From contig NZ_BAGA01000183.1 in NCBI RefSeq assembly GCF_000308595.1, positions 1 through 64,000 on the forward strand: a stretch of DNA of 64,000 nucleotides. Direction: 5' to 3'. Below are positions 47,664 to 56,601 of this stretch, piece by piece (position 1 is the first letter of the stretch; every line of letters starts with the position of its first letter). Source of the DNA: Nocardia higoensis NBRC 100133 (GTDB lineage Bacteria > Actinomycetota > Actinomycetes > Mycobacteriales > Mycobacteriaceae). The position numbers and the translations under genes are program-made. The notes under the pieces were generated by a model that saw only the letters and a program-made list of their open reading frames with translations, was not told the origin of the DNA and ran no database searches.

Positions 47664-48139
47664 TTTGAATGCCTTTCCAGGCCGGTCGATCCCGGGATGA
47701 ACGCCGGACCGCCCGTCGAGCTACCGATTCGACGCCGCATCACAGCTCTCGGCGATACCGGCGACCTGATCTTGATTGTGATCCAGGCCACCTGAAGCTA
47801 GCCCCAGCCTTACACAGGTGTCAAGCTCGATTTTCGACGCGGTTCGCCGGTGGGGGAGAGGAGCGACTACCCGGGGATCGCTTGATATGTCGTGCAATCA
47901 GCCGCCGATCATGTGATCGGACACAACGCCGCCACTTCGCCCGCTGCCCGCTACGCCCGTGCGGGACCGCCCCGTCGACCCGGCCCGACCGCTTCGGCCG
48001 CCACGCGGCCGTCGATCCGGCCATTCACCGAACAGGCAACACTCGATGTCCGTCATGGAATGTCCGCGGTTCGGTATGGCCATTCTTCGATCGATACGCT
48101 GATGCCGAGTCGGCCGTTGCCCGGGTGGACAATGGGAAG
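47664..48139. other. Divergent intergenic gap between livK-like and HD/LuxR genes
   Basis: 476 bases without a supported gene. It contains the minus-strand promoter candidate listed below. Upstream of 48140 no clear ribosome site is seen; the plus-strand frame is open back to 47669 but that part looks non-coding (arginine/threonine-rich). Confidence 0.5.
47795..47824 (-). promoter_or_regulatory. Candidate promoter of the liv-type operon
   Basis: On the minus strand, a perfect TTGACA (47819-47824) is followed after 18 bases by TAGCTT (47795-47800, 3 of 6 to the -10 consensus). It would give a leader of about 125 bases before the binding-protein gene. Confidence 0.4.
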
Positions 48140-49723
48140 ATGCACCCGCACGGGACGCTGCCCGGCTCGGGAAGAGGTCTGAGCAGGGCCGAGCTGCTCG
48201 CCGCGATATCGCTGGCGATCGACCTCGGCCTGGGGCAGCCGATGGAACACATGCTCCGGTCGTCCTTGATCGCGATGCGGATCGCCGATCGGATGGGGCT
48301 CGACCCGCAACAACAGACGATTATGTACTACGTCGATCTGGTCGGGTGGATCGGTTGTCATGCCGACTCCCGCGAACTCTCGGTGCTCTTCGGCGACGAT
48401 ATCGCCTTCCGGGCCGACACCTACACGGTGGACAGGGCCGGCCTGCCCTTTCTGCGGTTGATGACCAGTCATGTCGGACGCGGATTGCCGGTATGGGAGC
48501 GGGGCATCCGTGCGGCCGCCTTTCTGGTCACGGCTCGCAATCAGGTCGCCACGCTCATCCGGTCGCATTGCACTTCCGCCGGAGTCCTTTCCGACCGGAT
48601 GGGCTTGGACGAAGAGGTAGGCAAGGCGCTGGCCTTCGTCTTCGAACGCTGGGACGGTCGGGGCTTGCCCAACGGTGTTCGCGGAGAGGATATCCCGGTC
48701 GAGATCCACATCGCGCACGTCGCGGACGTCATCGAAGTGCACCTGCGGACGGGGGGACTCGAGCACGCGAAGGCGGTTCTCCGGTCCCGGCGCGGCAGTC
48801 AGTTCGACCCGGCGATCGCGGCGGTGTTCGATCGCGACGCGGCGGCGATCGTGGACGGTCTGCTCGAAATGGACGTCTGGACGGCATCATTGGCGCGAGC
48901 GCCGGATCGTGATCGGACCCTGACGGCCGAAGAGAGCGACGCGCTGCTCGCGGCCATGGCCGATTTCGCCGATCTCAAATCCCCTTTCGCTCTTGGGCAT
49001 TCGCGTGGGGTTGCGAATTTGGCGGCCGGGGCGGCTCGGTACCTGGGTATGCCGGCATCGGACATCACCCATCTCTACCGCGCCGGCCTGGTGCACGGTC
49101 TGGGCAAAATGGGCGTGCCCAATCGGATCTGGGAGAAGAAGGGACCGCTCACCACGGCCGAATGGGAACGGGTGCGGATGTATCCGGATCTGAGCGGCCG
49201 GATACTGCGTCGAGTCGACGGCTTGGAGCCGGTGGTGCCTCTGGTGATGAAGCATCGTGAACGGATCGATGGATCCGGCTTTCCCCGCGGAATCGCCGGC
49301 GCGGAGTTGACCACGCGGGACCGACTGCTCGCCACGGCAGACGCTTATCAGCGACTACGTGAACCCCGTTCCTACCGGCAGCCGCTCGATCCTCGCGGCG
49401 CGGCCGACCGGCTACGCGCCGAAGCACACGCCGGACGTCTCGATGCCGAGTCGGTTGCGGCCGTGCTCGCGGTGGCCGATCCGCGAACCTCGCGGCGCAA
49501 GCCCTGGCCCGCCGGGCTGACCGACCGCGAGGTCGAAATCCTGCGACTCGTCGCGCGGGGCCGCTCGAACAGAGAGATCGCGGCCGAACTGTGCATCGCC
49601 GAGAAGACGGCCCGTAACCACGTCGAACGCGTCTACGCCAAGCTCGGGGTCAACAACCGCACGCAGGCCGGTCTCGCCGCGATCGATCGGGGTCTGGCGG
49701 GCTTCCCGGCCGTGGGGAAGTGA
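48140..49723 (+). CDS. HD-domain phosphohydrolase-type regulator with C-terminal LuxR HTH
   Basis: A 527-residue protein with two HD-GYP-like helical regions (about 20-200 and about 285-410) and a LuxR/NarL HTH at about 455-520 (LTDREVEILRLVARGRSNREIAAELCIAEKTARNHVERVYAKLG). The second region keeps GHSRGVANLAAGAARY, HGLGKMGVPNRIWEKKG and KHRERIDGSGFPRG, close to HD-GYP signatures; in HGLGKMG the usual HD is HG, so metal-dependent phosphodiesterase activity is doubtful. Function as a sensor driving the HTH is inferred. Start: ATG 48140 (GTG 48125 possible). Confidence 0.85.
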   Translation: MHPHGTLPGSGRGLSRAELLAAISLAIDLGLGQPMEHMLRSSLIAMRIADRMGLDPQQQTIMYYVDLVGWIGCHADSRELSVLFGDDIAFRADTYTVDRAGLPFLRLMTSHVGRGLPVWERGIRAAAFLVTARNQVATLIRSHCTSAGVLSDRMGLDEEVGKALAFVFERWDGRGLPNGVRGEDIPVEIHIAHVADVIEVHLRTGGLEHAKAVLRSRRGSQFDPAIAAVFDRDAAAIVDGLLEMDVWTASLARAPDRDRTLTAEESDALLAAMADFADLKSPFALGHSRGVANLAAGAARYLGMPASDITHLYRAGLVHGLGKMGVPNRIWEKKGPLTTAEWERVRMYPDLSGRILRRVDGLEPVVPLVMKHRERIDGSGFPRGIAGAELTTRDRLLATADAYQRLREPRSYRQPLDPRGAADRLRAEAHAGRLDAESVAAVLAVADPRTSRRKPWPAGLTDREVEILRLVARGRSNREIAAELCIAEKTARNHVERVYAKLGVNNRTQAGLAAIDRGLAGFPAVGK

Positions 49724-49726
49724 GCA

Positions 49727-51496
49727 TCACGCGCCGGGCCGGGACCGCCGGTCCAAGACCCATATCGTGGCCAGCACGAGGCCGAGTGCAAACGCGGCGA
49801 GTGTGACGAGACCGGCGCCGGTGCCGCCGTGGAAGGCGTCGCCATAGGTGGACATGGCCGGCATCGATGCGGTGTAGCGCTCGAGCTCCAGGTCGCGACC
49901 CAGCGCCTCGAATGCGTGGCGGTTGGACAGGCCGAAACTCATCAGCCGACCGGGGGTCGCCATATCGTCGACCGGGACTATGGCCCCACCGAAGAGAACC
50001 TGGGGGAAGCAGAGCATCGGCAGGGCGAGAGCGGCCTGTGCGGCATTGGAGACCGCGGCCGAAGCCAGCAATCCGAGAGCCAGCGCCGAGGTCGCCTCGA
50101 TCACGATCGTCGCGAACAACAAGGCGGCTACGTCCCACTCGACCGCAGGCAGCCGGCCGAGTGCCCGCAGCACACCGAGGAGCAGCGCGCTCACCCCGGC
50201 CAGCACCGGAAGCAGCGCTGCGACCTTGGCGGCCACATAGGCGCCGACACTCAACCCGGCCAAGCGCTCCCGCCGGAACACGGCCATCTCTCCGACGATC
50301 TGGAGCAGGCCGTAGGTGAGGCCGAAGAAGAAGCCGGCGAACGCGATCCAGAAGACGATCTGGACCGGGGCGAAGTCGGCTTCGCTACGCGGTTCGAACG
50401 CGTTCCGCTCGAACAACATCGCCATCATCGCGGTGACCAGCACCGGTGAGCCGAGCAGGACCGCCAGGGTCAACCGGTTGCGCAGGAGAACATCGATATT
50501 GCGCCGGGTGAGTAGCCACCATTGCCGGATCGCGCCTGTGCGGTCGCGGTCGGGACCGGTGGCGGAAGCGGGCCGCGTACCCAGGCCGGGCCGGGTCGTC
50601 GGCTGTTCGAGGCTGTCGGCGAATCGCTGCGCCCAGATCCGGGGGGTGCCCTCACGAGCCAGCCGCTCGTACACCTCGGTGAGATCCTCGACGCCGAAGT
50701 AGCGCCGAGCCTCGGCCGGGCTGCCGGTGAAGGCCAGGTGGCCCTCGCGCGCCAGGAATATCACCCGGTCGCAGCGGTCGATATCGCTCGGCTCGTGCGT
50801 CGTGAGGACGACGGTGACGCCGCGGCTGCTGAGTCGGCGCAGCAGGCGCATCACATCGGCCGCGGTCGACGGATCGAGCCCGGAGGTGGGCTCGTCCAGG
50901 AAGAACAGGTGCGGCCGGGTCAGCAGCTCGACAGCGATACTCGCCCGCTTGCGCTGGCCGCCGGAGAGCGCCCTGACCGGCACATCGGCTCGATCGGCCA
51001 AGTCGAGATCTCGCAGGGTCTCCTCGACCACCCGGTCCGCCTCGGCCGTCGATGTGCCCGCGGGCAGCCGCAGCCGTGCCGCATAGCGCAGTGTGCGACG
51101 CAGGGGCATCTCCAGGTGGATGATGTCCTCCTGCGGCACGTAGCCGATACGCGAACCGCCGCCGCCTCGGCCTCCCCGAACGACACCGTCGTGTCGAACC
51201 TCCCCGGCCGTCGGTGGCCGCAGTCCGGCGAGGAGCTCCAGCAATGTGCTCTTTCCCGCGCCGCTGCCGCCGGCGATGGCGACCAACTCGCCCGGTTCGA
51301 CCGACAACGACAGCTCTCGGAGTATCGTCCGCGTCCCGATACGCCGGCTCACCCGATCGACATCGATTCGCCCGCCGTCCGGCCATCCGGACACATGATC
51401 CGCAGTACACGCACCGAAGCTCTCGACGGTCGGTGGCTCGAATGTCGAATCGGCCACGACCGGTGATCTCCGTGCTTCCCGAATTCGCCTGGTCAT
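49727..51496 (-). CDS. ABCG-like transporter, ATPase and ABC-2 permease in one chain
   Basis: About 589 residues: ATPase first (Walker A AGGSGAGKST, signature LSGGQRKRASIAVEL, Walker B LFFLDEPTSGLD, H-loop TTHEPSD), then six helices of an ABC-2 permease from about residue 330. The order and the GGQRKRxSIAxEL signature match eukaryotic ABCG and actinobacterial FHA-less relatives; these export lipids or drugs as dimers. ATG 51496 is preceded by AGGA; 51532 is an alternative. It converges with the HD/LuxR gene, their stops being three bases apart. Confidence 0.9.
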   Translation of the reverse strand: MTRRIREARRSPVVADSTFEPPTVESFGACTADHVSGWPDGGRIDVDRVSRRIGTRTILRELSLSVEPGELVAIAGGSGAGKSTLLELLAGLRPPTAGEVRHDGVVRGGRGGGGSRIGYVPQEDIIHLEMPLRRTLRYAARLRLPAGTSTAEADRVVEETLRDLDLADRADVPVRALSGGQRKRASIAVELLTRPHLFFLDEPTSGLDPSTAADVMRLLRRLSSRGVTVVLTTHEPSDIDRCDRVIFLAREGHLAFTGSPAEARRYFGVEDLTEVYERLAREGTPRIWAQRFADSLEQPTTRPGLGTRPASATGPDRDRTGAIRQWWLLTRRNIDVLLRNRLTLAVLLGSPVLVTAMMAMLFERNAFEPRSEADFAPVQIVFWIAFAGFFFGLTYGLLQIVGEMAVFRRERLAGLSVGAYVAAKVAALLPVLAGVSALLLGVLRALGRLPAVEWDVAALLFATIVIEATSALALGLLASAAVSNAAQAALALPMLCFPQVLFGGAIVPVDDMATPGRLMSFGLSNRHAFEALGRDLELERYTASMPAMSTYGDAFHGGTGAGLVTLAAFALGLVLATIWVLDRRSRPGA

Positions 51497-51645
51497 GTCC
51501 TGATCATCGGTCCGCCGACGCCGTGGGCACATGGGGCGTTTGCCTCAAATCGCCGACGAACGAGGCGCCGCGATCGAGCTCGATCACAAGGCCACTGTCG
51601 TCAGGGCGTCCATCCTGTCCGCCCTCCGTCGATGTGGGACGGCGA

Positions 51646-52596
51646 TCAGATCAGCGGCCTGCCCTCGGCGCGCCGCCGCCGCATGTTCGCCAAGTGCTTG
51701 TCCAACGGGTAACGCCGCCACCGCTCGGGCCCGGTTCGCAGCACCATGCCGATCACGCGCATGATCGTTTCGAAAGCGCGCTGCCTGCGCGGTCCCCAGT
51801 CCAGCCCGAGCTCGTCGCGGAAGCGCTGCGGCAGGAAACCGGTGGTGAAGAAGCGGTTGATCCGCCCGAACGCCAACTGCTGCCCTCGACTGTAGGGGCC
51901 GAGATCGACCACCTGGCCGAGCAGATAGGCCTTCACCTCGTCGTCGACCGAGATATCCGCCATCGCCGATTCCCAGTAGTCCGCGAATGCCGCCCGATCG
52001 GGGGGCCACAACTGTGGCGGCATTTGCAGCGTCGTGCCGAATCTGGCCGATTCGCGGTACAACTCGTCGGCGAGGCTGTCGTCGAGCGGGCCGTAGAGAT
52101 AGGTCAGCGAATCGAGGGTGCCGCGATAGATGCAGGCGGCGACCCACAGTTGCAGCCTCGGGTCGAAGGCGTTGTATTTCACCGGGCTGTCGGGAGTCGA
52201 GCGAACCTGCCGGTGTGAGCGGTTGGTCGCCTCGCGATAGGCCTCGCGTTCGTCGTCGGTTCCCCACATGGCCACCGCCAGGTAGGTCAGCGTCGTACGG
52301 CCGCGCTTTCGTGGATGCCGGTCGAACCGCCCGCTTTCCACGGTGCTCTCCACCACGCCACGACCCACGGCCGGGTTGCTCAACTGCATGATCACGTTCG
52401 CCGGCCCCCCGAGCAGGGCGCCCGGCCCGGCCAGGAACTCCTTTCGGGGTGTCACGCCGATCGCGTCAGCCGCCCCTTGCTGGACCACTACGCCTCCTGA
52501 GTTGATGAGAGACTTTAAGTCTACTTCTATCACCACCTTTCGCAAGGCCCTGGCGATCTCGAACAGCGGGCCACTTCCGGGGCGTCCGACCGACAT
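51646..52596 (-). CDS. MpaB/DUF2236 oxygenase-like protein, second copy
   Basis: A 316-residue helical protein. Features: PGALLGGPANVIMQLSNPAVGRGVVES, RGRTTLTYLAVAMWGTDDEREAYREATNRSHRQVRS with the conserved His, and YNAFDPRLQLWVAACIY. This is the classical DUF2236 form; the copy at 17377 is divergent. ATG 52596 has AGGGGA upstream; the in-frame extension to 52824 overlaps the lipase gene. Probably a heme oxygenase acting on lipids; substrate unknown. Divergent from the lipase. Confidence 0.88.
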   Translation of the reverse strand: MSVGRPGSGPLFEIARALRKVVIEVDLKSLINSGGVVVQQGAADAIGVTPRKEFLAGPGALLGGPANVIMQLSNPAVGRGVVESTVESGRFDRHPRKRGRTTLTYLAVAMWGTDDEREAYREATNRSHRQVRSTPDSPVKYNAFDPRLQLWVAACIYRGTLDSLTYLYGPLDDSLADELYRESARFGTTLQMPPQLWPPDRAAFADYWESAMADISVDDEVKAYLLGQVVDLGPYSRGQQLAFGRINRFFTTGFLPQRFRDELGLDWGPRRQRAFETIMRVIGMVLRTGPERWRRYPLDKHLANMRRRRAEGRPLI

Positions 52597-52748
52597 GCGG
52601 GATTTCCCCTTCGTGCCGGTAAGGCGCGCGCGTCTTTCATTCGTTACAGTCCTAGCCCGAACCCCGTGATACTTTTGCTCACCGATCGATCTGTTCCAGC
52701 TGCGTACCGGCAATTCGACGCGAACTGCTCCCCCTGGAGGTCGAGATC

Positions 52749-53951
52749 GTGACTCGTCCGTTTCTTCGTTTTCTTGGTGCTCTCGGCGGTGTGACATGCA
52801 TGCTGCTGGCAGCGTCCCCGGCAACCGCCGAACCGATTTATCCGCGCCCGGATCCCGACCCGTTCTTCGCTGCCCCTGCCGATCTGGCAGAGCACCGACC
52901 GGGTGATGTGCTCGACGTGCGGGTCATGCCGCCGTCGGTCTTCTTCCCCGGTGCCACGATGCGGCTGGTCAAGTTCCGTTCCACCAATTCGCGGGGCGAG
53001 CCGATCGCGGCGACCACCACCATCGCCACTCCCGCCGACCATCGCCCCGGCGGACCTGTGCTGTCGTATCAGCATTTCATCAACTCGCTGGGCACCGGCT
53101 GCGCGGTATCACACCAGCTCTACAGCGCCGACCCGAATCTTTCGGTGATCCTGCCGGCGTTGGGCGTGATGCTGCAGCGAGGCTGGACTGTGGCGCTGCC
53201 GGATCATCTGGGGCCGCAATTCGCTCTCGGGGCAGGACGTTTGGGCGGTCAGATCACCCTGGACGGCGTCCGGGCGGTGAAGCAGTTGCCCGAACTCGGC
53301 GCCGCGGACAGTCCGGTGACACTGGCCGGCTACTCCGGTGGCGGCCTCCCGACGGCATGGGCGGCCGTACTGCAGCCCTCCTATGCGCCCGAGTTGCATC
53401 TGGCCGGCGCGGCCATCGGCGGCACCCCGCTGAGCCTGGTGTCGATGGCGAAGGGGCTGGGCGCCAATCCGCACCCTGCCTTCGGCCTGGCGATGGCGGC
53501 GGCCATCGGCCTCGAGCGGGAGTACCCGGACCGCATGCGGGTCAGCCCGAATCTCAATCAGCGTGGTCTCGCGATGCGTGACGCGATGGCCAACGGCTGC
53601 ACCAACGACATTCTCGCCATCGGCTCCGGTGGCAGCGCGCATGAGTTCGCTTCGGGGCCTTCTGTTTTCGACCAGCCCGATGCCTGGGCCGTCGCGGAGG
53701 AGAACAGCGTCGAACTCTACGGCCGCGCGCCGCTGATTCCGATGTTCGAATGGCATTCGCCCACCGATCCGCTGATTCCGATCGCCGCCATCGACAACAC
53801 CAACCGCCAGTGGTGCGCGGCCGGGGTGCGATTGGAGACGCTGCTGGTTCCGTCGTTCGAGCATCTGTCCGCGGCGGTGGCCGGGGCGCCCGCGATGCTG
53901 ACGTGGCTCGAGGGCCGCGTCCGGGGCGAACCCGCGCCGGTCAACTGCTGA
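52749..53951 (+). CDS. Secreted lipase (LIP family, alpha/beta hydrolase)
   Basis: A 400-residue secretory lipase. A signal peptide covers about 1-27 (LGALGGVTCMLLAASPATA). The nucleophile is Ser196 in AGYSGGG; the acid is in HSPTDPLIP and the histidine in SFEHLSA near the C-terminus. Family relatives hydrolyse triacylglycerols and other esters outside the cell. GTG 52749 follows TGGAGG. Divergent from the MpaB-type gene, possibly acting on the same hydrophobic nutrients. A strong hairpin follows its stop. Confidence 0.93.
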   Translation: MTRPFLRFLGALGGVTCMLLAASPATAEPIYPRPDPDPFFAAPADLAEHRPGDVLDVRVMPPSVFFPGATMRLVKFRSTNSRGEPIAATTTIATPADHRPGGPVLSYQHFINSLGTGCAVSHQLYSADPNLSVILPALGVMLQRGWTVALPDHLGPQFALGAGRLGGQITLDGVRAVKQLPELGAADSPVTLAGYSGGGLPTAWAAVLQPSYAPELHLAGAAIGGTPLSLVSMAKGLGANPHPAFGLAMAAAIGLEREYPDRMRVSPNLNQRGLAMRDAMANGCTNDILAIGSGGSAHEFASGPSVFDQPDAWAVAEENSVELYGRAPLIPMFEWHSPTDPLIPIAAIDNTNRQWCAAGVRLETLLVPSFEHLSAAVAGAPAMLTWLEGRVRGEPAPVNC

Positions 53952-53954
53952 CGA

Positions 53955-53990
53955 GTTTGCTGCCCGCCCAGCTGTGGGCGGGCAGCAAAC
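53955..53990. terminator. Strong bidirectional hairpin between convergent genes
   Basis: A perfect 16-bp stem: GTTTGCTGCCCGCCCA and TGGGCGGGCAGCAAAC around a 4-base loop, starting 4 bases after the lipase stop. The AAAC/GTTT ends give a short A/T tract on both sides, so it should work in both directions. Confidence 0.85.
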
Positions 53991-54009
53991 TGGGCCGGCC
54001 GGTGGGTCG

Positions 54010-54405
54010 CCGCCTCCGTTCGAACTCGGTCGGCGATGTAGCGCAGCATCACGACCGTGTCGAAATGCTGTTCCAATGCACCTCGGTGAGCGTGTGAGAG
54101 AGAACGACCTTGGGTTTCTGCGTCCATAGCTCACTGAACTCCCGTTCGATGCGCGACGCGTTCTCGGACACATGCGGCCAGTACTCGGCCATCAGCGCGT
54201 ACATCCGGCGGCCGTGCAGCGAGATCTCGATCCCGCGGTACCTGTCGTTGTGGAACTGGTGCAGTTCCTCGTCCGGTTCGGTCCAGTCGATATTGCCGTC
54301 GCGGTCGTTGATGTAGCCGTCCAGGGACACGCCGATCCCGCACAACCCGCCGGTCACGGAGTCGGGGGTGGCGGTCGGATACGAGGCTTGCTCATTCGCC
54401 GTCAC
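54010..54405 (-). pseudogene. Dihydrofolate-reductase/RibD-C family protein with internal deletion
   Basis: The first 115 or so residues match the RibD C-terminal/DHFR-like family: GVSLDGYINDRDGNIDWTEPDEELHQFHNDRYRGIEISLHGRRMY, then PKVVLSHTLTEVHWN. The frame stops at 54049, while a second minus-strand frame just downstream carries a C-terminal-looking piece (DTVVMLRYIADRV). Intact members have about 185-200 residues, so roughly 50-60 residues and the frame have been lost at about 54062-54075. The GTG start at 54405 overlaps the TGA of the isomerase-like gene. Confidence 0.6.
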
Positions 54406-55037
54406 AGAATGCTGAACCCATCCGGCAGATCGCCGCGTCCGGTGAGGGCGAGCAGAACCGTCTCACCGTGCCCACGCCGCACAGCCAGCTCGGCGGCCAG
54501 CGGCAACACCTCGCTCACCACCTCGCCCGGGAGAGATTCGGGGAGTCCGATCGCCCGCGCCAGGTCCAGGCCGTGTACCGCGAGTTCGAACGTGCGGGTC
54601 GGCAGGTAGTCCGACAACAACATGCCGCCTACCGCAGTGCTGATGAGCCGGTCGTCGACTTGCGACAGCGCCCGCACGGCGCGGTCTCGGATGTCCCGGA
54701 AGGAATCGATCGGCTGATCACCGAGTTCGGCTCCGGCCTGCTCACCGCGCACACGAACCGCGTCGGGATCGACCCGATCGGCGGCGAGGCGGTAGTAGTC
54801 GACCGCGCTGCGAACGTCGTGATCCGTGGCGGGCCGCGTGAGATACTCGACGACAGTGCTCATCGCCCGGCCGATATGACCGACCAGGGACCGCACCGTC
54901 CAGGAACCCAGTGCCGGATCATCCCACTTCCCTTCCGGTACAGCCGCTGTCAGCGACACCGCGTGGTCAGCGGCTATACAGAATGCGTTGATCGGAAGCG
55001 TGCGTGCGCGGCTGCCCTCGGCCTGGTCGATGTCCAT
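54402..55037 (-). CDS. Maleylpyruvate isomerase-family (DinB-like, mycothiol-dependent) protein
   Basis: A 211-residue helical protein of the TIGR03083/MDMPI family: WDDPALGSWTVRSLVGHIGRAMSTVVEYL has the first metal-site histidine, and TRTFELAVHGLDLARAIGLP the later one. These proteins are thought to be mycothiol-dependent transferases or isomerases. ATG 55037 is chosen though the ribosome site is weak; the open frame to 55493 is antisense to the MocR-like gene. It is coupled to the broken DHFR-like gene by a GTGA overlap. Confidence 0.85.
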   Translation of the reverse strand: MDIDQAEGSRARTLPINAFCIAADHAVSLTAAVPEGKWDDPALGSWTVRSLVGHIGRAMSTVVEYLTRPATDHDVRSAVDYYRLAADRVDPDAVRVRGEQAGAELGDQPIDSFRDIRDRAVRALSQVDDRLISTAVGGMLLSDYLPTRTFELAVHGLDLARAIGLPESLPGEVVSEVLPLAAELAVRRGHGETVLLALTGRGDLPDGFSIL

Positions 55038-55125
55038 GTCGCAATCGAACTGCCCGGAGCCCGAATGCGACAGTGCCAATTTCCGGAAAATGATCACGCC
55101 GATGAGAAGTGGACCCGTCGACGAA

Positions 55126-56520
55126 TTACACGCTGGCCGCCAGACGCTGTGTGTACGTCGCCCACGCTTCGGCGAGCCGATCCACCGCGGACTCGAGGGT
55201 GGCCGTGTCTGCCGCAGCCGAGACCGAGATGTACTCCCGCAGACCACCGTCGGTGACGCAATCACCCCCGACACCCACGCATACCCCGCCATGAGCCGCC
55301 ACATGAGCGAAAGTCGACGCGTCGACGACCGGCATCCGCACCCACACCCCGTCACCCGAGGTCGCCTGCTCCACCGTCCAACTCGGCACCGCCTTCTCGA
55401 GCATGCTGCGCAAATACCCCACCTGCTCGGCGAGATGGTGGCGGCGGGCGGCGAACCATCGCCGGTCCGTGGCCTCGAGAAGCCGCGCGGCATGCACTTG
55501 CGCGCTCACGGCCGGGCGTGGCAGCCGCGGGAACGCCGCAAGCGACGACTCGATGGGCGCTGCTTCCCGGATCCATCCGACCCCGCAACCGGCCCACAAC
55601 ACCCGGCTCAGGTCCCCGATGGCGATGACGCGTTCCGACAGGGCGGCCAGCGGCCGCGCCTGCGGATCGCAGGCGGCCTCGATCGGGAAGAAAGACAGAT
55701 CCTCGACCGCGGCGACGGTGTTGTCCTCGATCGCTCCGGCGATTCGCGGCAACCGCGAAGCCGTTGTTCGCCGGCCGCTCGGGCCGGATTCGACCGTGTC
55801 GAAGATCGCCACCGAAGCACGGGTGCGGCGAAGTGCGCGCCGGACGGCAGCCGGATCGATGCCGCCCGCATCGGAATGGACGCAGAGCGGCGTCGCCGTG
55901 TGGTCGGTGACGACCGAGCGCAGTGCCGGCCACATCGGTGCGCTGACGACGGCGGGGCGTTTCGCGTTCGAGCGCAGAATCAGCTCGAGCGCCTCCGCCG
56001 AGCCGGTGGTCACGATGATCTGGTCCGGCTCGGTGGACAATCCCAGGCCGGTGAGTTGCGCGGCCAGCGCTTGTCTCAGGATCGGCAGACCTCGAGCAGC
56101 GCTGCCCGAGCCGTGGGCCGCGGGGTCGAAGCCCCAGTCGATATCCGGTAGATGCGACGGATCGGCCGGTGCAGGCTGGGACAGATCGATGATGTCGCCG
56201 ATGTCGTACACCGGTGAATCGATGTGCCGCGCAACCGGCCGCCGGGCGGCCGGCCGGGGACGGACGAAGGTGCCCGACCCGTGCACGCGTTCGACCACCC
56301 CACGCTCGGCGAGCTCCTCGAACGCGCGGACGACCGTGCCACGGCTGACACACAGCGCGGCGGCGAGTGTGCGTTCGGCGGGCAGACGCCGTCCGTAGGT
56401 CAGGGTGCGGGTGTCGACGGCACGTTCGATATCGGCCACGATCTGCAGATATCGAGGTAGGTCGGAATTGTCGTCCGCGCCGAAGACGACGGTCGTCCAC
56501 CACGCGGTTTCCTGGTCCAC
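55126..56520 (-). CDS. MocR-like GntR regulator with aminotransferase domain lacking the PLP lysine
   Basis: About 464 residues. The N-terminal GntR HTH (about 15-85: LPAERTLAAALCVSRGTVVRAFEELAERGVVERVHGSG) is followed by a class I aminotransferase-like domain. In active MocR proteins the PLP Schiff-base lysine sits in an SK motif; here it reads IGDLSRVLWAGCGVGWI, with Arg306. The preceding EDLSFFPIE replaces the usual ED-D/Y motif. So PLP is probably not covalently bound, and ligand sensing may differ. GTG 56520 is chosen, no clear ribosome site. It diverges from an SCO6745-family gene, 81 bases away, likely its target. Confidence 0.85.
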   Translation of the reverse strand: MDQETAWWTTVVFGADDNSDLPRYLQIVADIERAVDTRTLTYGRRLPAERTLAAALCVSRGTVVRAFEELAERGVVERVHGSGTFVRPRPAARRPVARHIDSPVYDIGDIIDLSQPAPADPSHLPDIDWGFDPAAHGSGSAARGLPILRQALAAQLTGLGLSTEPDQIIVTTGSAEALELILRSNAKRPAVVSAPMWPALRSVVTDHTATPLCVHSDAGGIDPAAVRRALRRTRASVAIFDTVESGPSGRRTTASRLPRIAGAIEDNTVAAVEDLSFFPIEAACDPQARPLAALSERVIAIGDLSRVLWAGCGVGWIREAAPIESSLAAFPRLPRPAVSAQVHAARLLEATDRRWFAARRHHLAEQVGYLRSMLEKAVPSWTVEQATSGDGVWVRMPVVDASTFAHVAAHGGVCVGVGGDCVTDGGLREYISVSAAADTATLESAVDRLAEAWATYTQRLAASV

Positions 56521-56601
56521 TCGACAAAAATGGCACTGTCGGAAGCCGTATCGCAAGCTCGATGCTTGTCCCCGCACCAACCTCGAGTGAAGGGACCGAA
56601 C

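Noticed and set aside
47669..48139. 157-residue N-terminal extension of the HD/LuxR protein
   Set aside because: Arg/Thr/Pro-rich, no domain, and crosses the divergent promoter region.
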